Below are positions 5,736-10,729 of a stretch of DNA of 11,161 bases, piece by piece (position 1 is the first letter of the stretch; each line of letters starts with the position of its first letter). Under the pieces are notes generated by a model that did no database searches, was not told where the DNA came from, and was given only the letters and a program-made list of their open reading frames with translations. Source of the stretch: Candidatus Falkowiibacteriota bacterium (GTDB lineage: Bacteria; Patescibacteriota; Patescibacteriia; JACRDY01); NCBI GenBank assembly GCA_016218485.1, contig JACRDY010000052.1, forward strand, positions 1 through 11,161, in the 5' to 3' direction. Made by a program: the position numbers and the translations under genes.

Positions 5736-6788
5736 TTATGTTCTCCTTTTTTTAGATGCTGATGACAGAGTCGGTGGTCGTTCGTGGCCGAGCATTTTCC
5801 AGCCTGACTTCGTGATCCGTATGGCGGTTTGATCATCTCTCTGGTAGGCGACTTCAATGTAGCTCTGGGCGGATAGTCCACGGAGTATTGCTTGGATCGC
5901 TTCTCGTTCTAGGCCGTAGTCAAACACTCTCGTCAGTATCCCCGTCGCGTTTTGGATGACTTTGTTTTGTGTCCTTTGGGTATATTCAGCGAGGCGCTGG
6001 AGCGCGGTGAGCTCACGCTGTTGGGCGGGGGTGAGCACCGGTTTGGCAGGCACCGGCGGCAGTTTAGGCGCCGTGTCATGCCCCAGCGCTCGCCAGCCAG
6101 CTTCGGTCAGGCGAAAACGTTTCAGCCCTGTTGGATCACGTTCGAGGCAGCCTTTGTGTTGGAGGTTCAGTAACCGTTGCGAGGCGGTGCCGAGGCAGAG
6201 ATCAGGGGCATGCGTGGTGAGGATGTGGCTGAGATTCTTCAGCCAGCCTTCAGGGCACAAGAGCGCCTGTTGGGCGAGGATTTGGAGCATTGCCGTGAGC
6301 CATTGTCCTCGGGATTGTCGTGGTCGATACTGGACAACTTGAGTGATCACTAATGGAGACACTAGTGTTGTCGGCTGTGTCGCGATTGGCGGCGGCGGAG
6401 TTCGTTTGGGCCACCATTGTTGTTCCAGGTCCGCCGGCAGGTAGGGGTTACTGATGAAGAGTCGATTATTTTCCCGATCGTAGCTGACTAGGTTGTGTTG
6501 TTCCAGCATTTGGAGGCGCGGATCATGCCGGTCTATTTTATTAGCCGTGACAACAGCAGTGTCAGTTTTCCAGAGCAAGCGAATATCGCCTCGTCTGTTG
6601 GTCAGTTTTACCCATCTAGTTTTGTCAGTGAATTCATGGAAGAGTGCGCTGGTTTTGGCCGGTAGCCGGATCAAGATCCTTTCCTGCGCGACGAGTCTGT
6701 CCCGACGTCGCATTCGGCATTCAGGGCAGGCTTTGATTTGTTCCACCGAACGGTGGAACTCGATACACCTTAGCTTTGGTGCAGCCAT
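5736..6788 (-). CDS. Hypothetical protein, 350 aa, with CxxC and two winged-helix-like segments
   Basis: I do not recognise the family. The protein appears cytoplasmic, with no signal peptide or membrane helix. The N-terminus has C8 and CPEC (C21, C24), possibly a small metal site. Residues 85-120 (PRLQMLEQHNLVSYDRENNR and following) look like a helix plus beta-hairpin. A Pro-rich linker at about 128-150 leads to two similar C-terminal segments: 224-245 (RFRLTEAGWRALGH..) and 322-343 (AIRITKSGWKMLGH..), sharing xRxTxxGWxxLGHxxxPxL. Each follows helices and fits the wing and last helix of a winged-helix fold, so DNA or RNA binding is a reasonable inference. The tail SASKKRRT is basic. ATG 6788 has only a poly-G stretch upstream. 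The gene is isolated, ends before the palindromic terminator at 5649-5678, and its partners are unknown. Confidence 0.82.
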   Translation of the reverse strand: MAAPKLRCIEFHRSVEQIKACPECRMRRRDRLVAQERILIRLPAKTSALFHEFTDKTRWVKLTNRRGDIRLLWKTDTAVVTANKIDRHDPRLQMLEQHNLVSYDRENNRLFISNPYLPADLEQQWWPKRTPPPPIATQPTTLVSPLVITQVVQYRPRQSRGQWLTAMLQILAQQALLCPEGWLKNLSHILTTHAPDLCLGTASQRLLNLQHKGCLERDPTGLKRFRLTEAGWRALGHDTAPKLPPVPAKPVLTPAQQRELTALQRLAEYTQRTQNKVIQNATGILTRVFDYGLEREAIQAILRGLSAQSYIEVAYQRDDQTAIRITKSGWKMLGHERPPTLSSASKKRRT

Positions 6789-6856
6789 GTTCCATCCCCC
6801 CGGTGTGTGTGGGTTATTGTCTTGGTTGCTTAGGTTTTCAACGAGCGGTTTTGCTG

Positions 6857-6891
6857 CCCCCTACATTAGGGGGGATTATATAATTTGTCAA
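6857..6891 (-). promoter_or_regulatory. Possible promoter/operator of the 350-aa gene
   Basis: On the minus strand TTGACA (6891-6886) is followed 5 nt later by TATAAT (6880-6875), too close to act as one promoter. TTGACA with TAATGT (6868-6863) has ideal 17-nt spacing but a poor -10. A palindrome CCCCCTA-CAT-TAGGGGG (6857-6873) covers the start region and could be an operator or an early hairpin. The gap from 6789 to 7134 has no gene; it otherwise holds repeats and the promoter of the 44-aa gene. Confidence 0.4.
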
Positions 6892-6901
6892 TAATAGGGA
6901 G

Positions 6902-6929
6902 AGAATTAAGAGATAGGATTTAAGATTTA
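6902..6929. repeat. Heptamer array AGAATTA/AGAGATA/GGATTTA/AGATTTA
   Basis: Four contiguous in-phase 7-nt units. The TCCTAAA array at 7104-7130 is the same kind of unit in the opposite orientation (reverse complement TTTAGGA), so the two may be arms of one inverted element with a 174-nt spacer. Confidence 0.65.
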
Positions 6930-7043
6930 TCATATTATTTTTGTAAAGGCTTGGCGTCAGATTTTCCTCACCGGAAATTTTCATTTCACCTAATGATTAG
7001 CTGGAGAAAATGCCAAAACCCGTTCCCATTGGGTAGGCTTGCC

Positions 7044-7071
7044 TGGCGTACTGGATATGGCGTACTGGATA
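7044..7071. repeat. 14-bp perfect tandem duplication, TGGCGTACTGGATA x2
   Basis: TGGCGTACTGGATA at 7044-7057 is repeated exactly at 7058-7071. It ends 1 nt before the -35 box of the 44-aa gene promoter, a location suited to activator or repressor sites. Confidence 0.9.
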
Positions 7072-7072
7072 G

Positions 7073-7101
7073 TTGCTAAGGGTATGAGTATGTGCTATCC
7101 T
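7073..7101 (+). promoter_or_regulatory. Promoter of the 44-aa basic protein gene
   Basis: TTGCTA (7073-7078) and TATCCT (7096-7101) are separated by 17 nt, with a TGC extended -10 at 7093-7095. The predicted start is near 7108, so the leader of about 27 nt is made almost entirely of the TCCTAAA repeat. Confidence 0.6.
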
Positions 7102-7103
7102 AT

Positions 7104-7130
7104 TCCTAAATCCTAACTCCTAAATCCTAC
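7104..7130. repeat. Heptamer array TCCTAAA x3.9
   Basis: Units TCCTAAA, TCCTAAC, TCCTAAA, TCCTAC in phase. It lies in the predicted 5' leader of the 44-aa gene, ending 4 nt before its ATG, so no Shine-Dalgarno is present. Confidence 0.9.
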
Positions 7131-7134
7131 TTGT

Positions 7135-7269
7135 ATGTCTAAGACCGGCAATAGTGCTTCACGAGCGCGGCATCGCCAGCAGAAGCAAGGCATTGTCCTG
7201 AACGTCCGACGGAAGAAGGGTGTGCGAGCCAAGCGCCTGGCGCGGCAAGCGAAAATGAGAAAGAAGTAA
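7135..7269 (+). CDS. Small very basic protein, 44 aa, unknown
   Basis: The reading frame from ATG 7135 to TAA 7267-7269 encodes 44 residues, beginning MSKTGNSASRARHRQQKQ and ending in RLARQAKMRKK. Sixteen residues are Lys or Arg and none is Asp or Glu, so it should bind nucleic acid or ribosomes. It is not L34, L36, S21 or S20 as far as I can tell. Support as a gene comes from placement between a well-spaced promoter (7073-7101) and a strong terminator starting 5 nt after the stop. It is oriented with smc but transcribed separately. Function is unknown; a small ribosome- or nucleoid-associated protein is one possibility. Confidence 0.7.
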   Translation: MSKTGNSASRARHRQQKQGIVLNVRRKKGVRAKRLARQAKMRKK

Positions 7270-7273
7270 AAAG

Positions 7274-7300
7274 ACCTCGGGCTATCCCGGGGTTTTTCTT
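7274..7300 (+). terminator. Intrinsic terminator after the 44-aa gene
   Basis: ACCTCGGG (7274-7281) pairs with CCCGGGGT (7286-7293) around CTAT with one T-G pair, followed by TTTTTCTT (7293-7300). Confidence 0.9.
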
Positions 7301-7349
7301 AAGGCACCGATGCACACCGCAAGAATGATTGGTTACCAAATTGTCCGGT

Positions 7350-7393
7350 CCGTGTTTGTCCGTGCCCGCCGCGGCGGGCACGGAGGAACACGG
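7350..7393. repeat. 44-nt palindrome upstream of smc
   Basis: The core 7359-7384 is a perfect 26-bp palindrome (TCCGTGCCCGCCG then its reverse complement). Outside it, CCGTGTT (7350-7356, one register inside the GTCCGTG words) faces AACACGG (7387-7393) across a 2x2 internal loop. It ends about 10 nt before the smc -35 box. GTCCGTG occurs twice, at 7348-7354 and 7358-7364. Confidence 0.9.
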
Positions 7394-7402
7394 ATTTTAT
7401 TT

Positions 7403-7431
7403 TTGCTTTGGAGGGCAATTTATTGTAAAAT
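7403..7431 (+). promoter_or_regulatory. Promoter of smc
   Basis: TTGCTT (7403-7408) and TAAAAT (7426-7431) are separated by 17 nt. The predicted start near 7438 is about 6 nt before ATG 7444, so the mRNA would be near-leaderless, as for the ZIP gene. Confidence 0.55.
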
Positions 7432-7443
7432 AGTCCCATTGCT

Positions 7444-9693
7444 ATGTATCTCCAGAAACTGGAAATCCAAGGCTTCAAATCATTCGCCACGCGGGCGATT
7501 TTAGAATTCCCCTCACAGACCGGCACCGGCAAGGGCCTGACGTCAGTGGTGGGGCCGAATGGCAGCGGCAAGTCCAATATCTCGGACGCCATTCGCTGGG
7601 TCTTGGGCGAGCAGTCCATGAAGACGCTGCGGGGCAAAAAGAGCGAGGACGTGATTTTTTACGGCAGTGACAAGAAGTCGCGCGTCGGCATGGCGGAAGT
7701 TTCCTTATACCTTAATAATGAAGATGGACAGGCGCCGATTGACTATTCCGAGCTGGTCATCACGAGACGTCTGTACCGTGACGGCGAGTCCGAGTATCTC
7801 CTGAACAAGAATAAAGTCCGCCTGACTGATATTCAGCTGCTGCTCGCCAAAGCCAACTTCGGCCAGCGGACGTACAGCGTCATTGGCCAGGGCATGGTAG
7901 ATCATTTCCTGGTTGCCAGCCAGGCCGAGCGCAAGGAATTTTTTGACGAGGCGGCCGGGGTCAAGGAATACCAGATCAAGAAAAATCAGACCATCAATAC
8001 TCTGGAGCGCACGCGTGAAAACCTGTCCCAGACGGAGATTACCTTGAATGAACTTGGCCCGCGGTATCGTTCTTTAAACAGGATGATTAAGCGGCTAGAA
8101 CAGCGCGGTGAGGTGGAGAAGGAGCTGCGAGCCAGCCAGCTGCGGTACTATGGCGCGCTGTATCATGAGATTGAGGGGCAATGGCAGGCGCATCATCAGC
8201 GGTTTCAGGAACTGAGCTCAAGATTTAAGATTCAAGATTTAGGAATTAAGGAAATCCAGAAGGCGCTGGATGGGCTGGAACAGGCAGATAGCGGGCAGGA
8301 GGCGTTTGATCTGCTGCAGCAACAGTTCAATACCGCTCTGGAGACTAAGAACAAACTGCGCGAGGAGCAGCTGCGGCTGCAGAGTGAGATGAATCTGGCG
8401 CGTCAGCAGGCTAAACGGGACTTCATTCCCATGTCAGCCAAAGAAATGGCTACGGAACTAGAGACGATCCTTGGTCTGCATGATGAGCTGCATGGGCATA
8501 TCAGTGCCGCTAAGGACATCAGCGCTTTCTCGACGCTCAAGAGCCAGGTGGCAGTTTTAATTGATCGGCTAAAAACGCTCCTGAAAAAGGTCAAAGAGCC
8601 GGATGAGACCGAGGTGGTGGTGGACGCGAGTCTGGAAAAGCGTCTGGGCGCGCTTGACGGCGAGCTGGCCGCCGCGGACAAGAGTCTGTCAGCAGTGCGT
8701 CAGCAGATTGCGGATTTTAATAAGTCGCAAGCAGCCAAGAAGGGCGAATTTTTTGATTTGCAGCGTAAGTTTTCCGCCAAGCAGAGTGAGCTGAATGAAT
8801 TGTCGATTAAAATTAATGATGTCAAGATTGAGCTGGCGAAGCTGGAAACCAAGAAGGAAGATTTGGTGGCGGAGATTGGGAGAGAGATGGGAGATATTAA
8901 ATCCCAAATCCCAAATCCCAAATCCCAAATGTCAGATGAGGAACGGAAGAATGCATACGATACCATTCAGAAATTGAAAAAGCAGATGGAGCTGATCGGC
9001 GGCGTGGACGAAGAGTCGGTCAAGGAGTTTGACGAGATCAAAGAGCGGTATGAATTCCTCCAGACGCAGTATGATGACCTGATCAAGGCTATTGGCACGT
9101 TGGAAGAAATTATCAAGAAGCTGGATAGCGAGATCCACGAACGGTTTGATAAAACGTTTAAAGAAATCAATGAGAAGTTCGGCGAGTATTTCAAGAAACT
9201 GTTTGGCGGCGGACGGGCGACGTTGGAAAAATTGATGTTTGAGGTGAAAGAAGAGGGGGGAGATGTTTTAGATGAGGATGAGGAAGAAGAGTTAAAAGTT
9301 GAAAGTAAAAAGTTGAAAGGGAAAAAAGAGTACCAATACGGTGGGGTGGATATTGTGGCCGTGCCGCCGGGTAAGAAAATTTCCAGTCTCAATACGCTGT
9401 CCGGTGGTGAGCGGGCTATGACTTCAATCGCTCTCATCTGCGCGATTATTGCCAGTAATCCCTCGCCGTTTGTGGTCCTGGACGAGGTGGACGCGGCGCT
9501 GGATGAAGCCAACTCCGAGCGCTACGCCGCCATTCTAGAAGAGCTGTCCGGGCATACTCAGTTCATCGTGGTGACGCACAACCGCGCCAGCATGCGCCGC
9601 TCGGCCGTGCTGTACGGCGTGACCATGGGCGACGACGGCGTGTCAAAATTATTATCCGTGAAATTGGAAGAGGGCGAACGGTGGGCGAAGTAG
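7444..9693 (+). CDS. smc: Short SMC-family chromosome segregation ATPase
   Basis: SMC proteins are dimeric ABC-type ATPases that organise and separate chromosomes. The 749-aa product has both halves of the head: Walker A GPNGSGKS (37-44) with the family IRWVLGEQS, and at the C-terminus the signature TLSGGERA (651-658), Walker B FVVLDEVDAALDEAN (676-690) and the H-loop His712. The middle (about 175-575) is mostly coiled-coil. Canonical SMC is about 1,150-1,200 aa with a globular hinge; no hinge-like Gly-rich segment is visible, so the arms are short. Three stretches are encoded by heptamer arrays: 260-269 (RFKIQDLGIK), 486-496 (KSQIPNPKSQM) and 616-626 (around ELKVESKKLK). The last is in the C-terminal head. 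ATG 7444 is the family start (MYLQKLEIQGFKSF). rpsP follows after 411 nt. Confidence 0.95.
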   Translation: MYLQKLEIQGFKSFATRAILEFPSQTGTGKGLTSVVGPNGSGKSNISDAIRWVLGEQSMKTLRGKKSEDVIFYGSDKKSRVGMAEVSLYLNNEDGQAPIDYSELVITRRLYRDGESEYLLNKNKVRLTDIQLLLAKANFGQRTYSVIGQGMVDHFLVASQAERKEFFDEAAGVKEYQIKKNQTINTLERTRENLSQTEITLNELGPRYRSLNRMIKRLEQRGEVEKELRASQLRYYGALYHEIEGQWQAHHQRFQELSSRFKIQDLGIKEIQKALDGLEQADSGQEAFDLLQQQFNTALETKNKLREEQLRLQSEMNLARQQAKRDFIPMSAKEMATELETILGLHDELHGHISAAKDISAFSTLKSQVAVLIDRLKTLLKKVKEPDETEVVVDASLEKRLGALDGELAAADKSLSAVRQQIADFNKSQAAKKGEFFDLQRKFSAKQSELNELSIKINDVKIELAKLETKKEDLVAEIGREMGDIKSQIPNPKSQMSDEERKNAYDTIQKLKKQMELIGGVDEESVKEFDEIKERYEFLQTQYDDLIKAIGTLEEIIKKLDSEIHERFDKTFKEINEKFGEYFKKLFGGGRATLEKLMFEVKEEGGDVLDEDEEEELKVESKKLKGKKEYQYGGVDIVAVPPGKKISSLNTLSGGERAMTSIALICAIIASNPSPFVVLDEVDAALDEANSERYAAILEELSGHTQFIVVTHNRASMRRSAVLYGVTMGDDGVSKLLSVKLEEGERWAK
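8218..8250 (+). repeat. AGATTTA heptamer array inside smc
   Basis: AGATTTA, AGATTCA, AGATTTA, GGAATTA in phase at 8221-8248. CAAGATTTAAGATT (8219-8232) is identical to 3904-3917 in the intergenic 42-bp inverted repeat. It encodes RFKIQDLGIK in the first coiled-coil arm. Confidence 0.92.
8899..8930 (+). repeat. AAATCCC heptamer array inside smc
   Basis: Four perfect AAATCCC units plus AAAT. Because 7 is not a multiple of 3, three units make 21 nt and give the heptapeptide period KSQIPNP. It breaks the second coiled-coil arm with two prolines. Confidence 0.97.
9290..9317 (+). repeat. AGTTGAA heptamer array inside smc
   Basis: AGTTAAA, AGTTGAA, AGTAAAA, AGTTGAA in phase. It encodes Lys-rich residues just before the EYQYGGVDIVAVPPGKK strand of the C-terminal head, following an acidic stretch (DEDEEEE). 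Confidence 0.85.
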
Positions 9694-9805
9694 CTCCCAC
9701 CCCCTCTCGCCTCCGTAAGCTTCGGCTTCATCCCAAAGGGGACTCGCCTCAACAACGGAGGCGTCTCTCCCTTCCCGTAGAACGGGACAAGCTAGGCAGG
9801 GGGAG
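9694..9805 (+). other. Structured smc 3' region, possible RNA element
   Basis: CGCCTCCG (9708-9715) pairs with CGGAGGCG (9756-9763), enclosing AAGC-TTCG-GCTT (9717-9728) and TCCC..GGGA (9731-9742): a three-way junction with a UUCG loop. TCCCGT-AGA-ACGGGA (9773-9787) follows, and CCCCCT (9700-9705) can pair with AGGGGG (9798-9803) to close the whole. A second CGCCTC (9745-9750) can instead pair with GAGGCG (9758-9763). No known RNA family is recognised; it may be a repeat. Confidence 0.45.
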
Positions 9806-9831
9806 TTTCCGGTTCGACCCGTCTTTACATT

Positions 9832-9853
9832 AATACCCCGTGAGGGTATTTTT
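9832..9853 (+). terminator. Intrinsic terminator of the smc transcript
   Basis: AATACCC (9832-9838) pairs with GGGTATT (9844-9850) around a 5-nt loop and continues into TTTTT (9849-9853). It separates smc from the rpsP promoter. Confidence 0.85.
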
Positions 9854-9914
9854 GGATCGACATGGCGTCTCGCCGTGTTATAACACAGTCAAAGGCTGTG
9901 TCGGTCAATTTGTC

Positions 9915-9943
9915 TTGACGAAAATCATTTCTTTTGGTATCCT
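9915..9943 (+). promoter_or_regulatory. Promoter upstream of rpsP
   Basis: TTGACG (9915-9920) and TATCCT (9938-9943) are separated by 17 nt, with TGG extended -10 at 9935-9937. The predicted start is near 9950, 155 nt before the rpsP ATG. The -10 form TGn-TATCCT is the same as at the 44-aa gene. Confidence 0.7.
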
Positions 9944-9949
9944 CTGCTC

Positions 9950-10045
9950 ATTGTCGCCGAGTCAGAAACCCCGCACAAACCCCACGAAGTTTATCCCGTT
10001 TTACGGGGTTCGGTTATGCGGGGCAAGCGGCGATCAGTGCTCATA
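9950..10045 (+). promoter_or_regulatory. Structured leader of rpsP, possible autoregulatory element
   Basis: Nested stems follow the promoter: TCGCCG (9954-9959) with CGGCGA (10028-10033), then CCCCGCA (9969-9975) with TGCGGGG (10017-10023), then either AACCCC (9978-9983) with GGGGTT (10005-10010) or CCCGT (9995-9999) with ACGGG (10003-10007). The last two are mutually exclusive. No terminator is seen before rpsP, so this should be its 5' UTR. An independent small RNA is the alternative. Confidence 0.5.
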
Positions 10046-10063
10046 ATTCTTTATAAAGATAAC

Positions 10064-10085
10064 GGGCGAACACGTAGGTTCGCCC
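10064..10085. repeat. Palindrome GGGCGAAC..GTTCGCCC before rpsP
   Basis: Arms 10064-10071 and 10078-10085 are perfect 8-bp reverse complements around 6 nt. The right flank CCCCTAC makes it a copy of the TAGGGGCGA-type palindromes seen at 5478-5598. It ends 19 nt before the rpsP ATG, where a Shine-Dalgarno would normally be; none is seen. Confidence 0.75.
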
Positions 10086-10104
10086 CTACAAATCCAAAAT
10101 AATT

Positions 10105-10548
10105 ATGTTAAAAATTCGTTTAACCCGATTCGGCACCAACAAACGGCCGACGTATCGTCTGACCGTCTGTGAACATACCAAGGACGCCAAAGGTGACGTC
10201 ACCGAGTATCTCGGCGCCTATAACCCGCGCAGCAATCCGAAGTTCGTTGATCTGAAAGTAGACAAGATCAAAGGCTGGATGGCTAAGGGCGCGCAGTGCT
10301 CCCCGACTGTTCACAATTTACTGGTGTCCCAAGGCGTGATTAGCGGTAAGAAAGTCCAAGCCTGGAAACCGAAAAAGAAAGACCAGCCGGTAGAGACGAA
10401 AAGCATTACGTCTCGACCAGCTGAAGTGAAGGTTGAAACCGCCGCTCCGGCGCCAGCGGCAAAGGCCGAAGTAGAGACGCAAAGCATTGCGTCTCTACCA
10501 ACCGAACCACAGGTTGGAGAGGCGCCAGCTGAACCACAGGCTGAATAG
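10105..10548 (+). CDS. rpsP: 30S ribosomal protein bS16 with repeat-derived C-terminal tail
   Basis: bS16 binds 16S rRNA and helps 30S assembly. The family core is residues 1-90: MLKIRLTRFGTNKRPTYRL, then the conserved EYLGAYNPRSNP segment (about 34-45), the helix VDKIKGWMAKGAQCSPTV and the LLVSQGVI end. Family members are usually 80-100 aa; this one is 147. The extra tail (about 91-147) is Ala/Pro/Glu-rich and probably disordered. It contains VETKSITSRP (96-105) and VETQSIASLP (123-132), two copies of one motif, each encoded by a GTAGAGACG..CGTCTC palindrome in frame. The ATG has no Shine-Dalgarno and follows a structured leader and a palindrome. The order smc, rpsP, KH protein matches the usual rpsP-ylqC neighbourhood. 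A weak hairpin terminator follows at 10563-10593. Confidence 0.97.
   Translation: MLKIRLTRFGTNKRPTYRLTVCEHTKDAKGDVTEYLGAYNPRSNPKFVDLKVDKIKGWMAKGAQCSPTVHNLLVSQGVISGKKVQAWKPKKKDQPVETKSITSRPAEVKVETAAPAPAAKAEVETQSIASLPTEPQVGEAPAEPQAE
10389..10418 (+). repeat. Palindromic element in the rpsP tail, copy 1
   Basis: GGTAGAGACG (10389-10398) pairs with CGTCTCGACC (10409-10418) with one mismatch; loop AAAAGCATTA. It encodes VETKSITSRP. Confidence 0.93.
10471..10498 (+). repeat. Palindromic element in the rpsP tail, copy 2
   Basis: GTAGAGACGC (10471-10480) pairs perfectly with GCGTCTCTAC (10489-10498); loop AAAGCATT. It encodes VETQSIASLP. Both copies have the same orientation and reading frame. Confidence 0.96.
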
Positions 10549-10562
10549 TATTTAAACTAAAG

Positions 10563-10593
10563 AGATAGGAATTTATTTCCTGTTTCTTTTTTT
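10563..10593 (+). terminator. Weak AT-rich terminator after rpsP
   Basis: AGATAGGAA and TTCCTGTTT (10563-10571/10577-10585) form a hairpin with two G-T pairs around TTTAT, followed by CTTTTTTT (10586-10593). The T-run is strong and the stem modest. Confidence 0.6.
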
Positions 10594-10604
10594 GTTGTAA
10601 ATAG

Positions 10605-10679
10605 TGGTATATGGTATGTGGTATATAGTATATGGGGACGGTTATCCGTGACGAGCAGGCCCCACATACCACATACCAT
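10605..10679. repeat. Inverted repeat of TGGTATA heptamers
   Basis: Heptamers TGGTATA, TGGTATG, TGGTATA, TAGTATA run in phase at 10605-10632. ATGGTATGTGGTAT (10611-10624) is the exact reverse complement of 10666-10679, and GGGG (10634-10637) pairs with CCCC (10660-10663) over a small ACGG-TTAT-CCGT hairpin. It lies just upstream of the KH-gene promoter. Confidence 0.92.
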
Positions 10680-10683
10680 TTCC

Positions 10684-10711
10684 TTGACAGCCCCATTATT
10701 CCTGGTATAAT
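10684..10711 (+). promoter_or_regulatory. Strong promoter of the KH protein gene
   Basis: Consensus TTGACA (10684-10689) and TATAAT (10706-10711), 16 nt apart, with TGG extended -10 (10703-10705). The predicted start is near 10718, 12 nt before ATG 10730. Confidence 0.85.
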
Positions 10712-10729
10712 CCGGCTTACAGTATCGGG

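Noticed and set aside
6875..6891. TTGACA plus TATAAT as a consensus promoter for the 350-aa gene
   Set aside because: The two boxes are only 5 nt apart, so they cannot be bound together; at most one of them is used.
8967..9512. 181-aa minus-strand Ser-rich frame inside smc
   Set aside because: It is the antisense reading of the acidic and Lys-rich C-terminal head of smc; composition alone explains the long Ser runs.
9806..9870. tRNA- or tmRNA-like words (GGTTCGACC at 9811, GGATCGACATGG at 9854)
   Set aside because: No acceptor stem, T-stem pairing, anticodon arm or tag-peptide frame can be built around them, and there is not enough space before rpsP for a tmRNA.
9950..10045. SRP RNA (4.5S) as explanation for the structured region before rpsP
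   Set aside because: The conserved GGAAG/AGCAG apical motif of SRP RNA is absent, although the locus neighbourhood made it worth checking.
9840..10046. 68-aa plus-strand reading frame between smc and rpsP
   Set aside because: It begins inside the smc terminator hairpin and runs across the rpsP promoter and leader stems; no ribosome site and no recognisable protein pattern.
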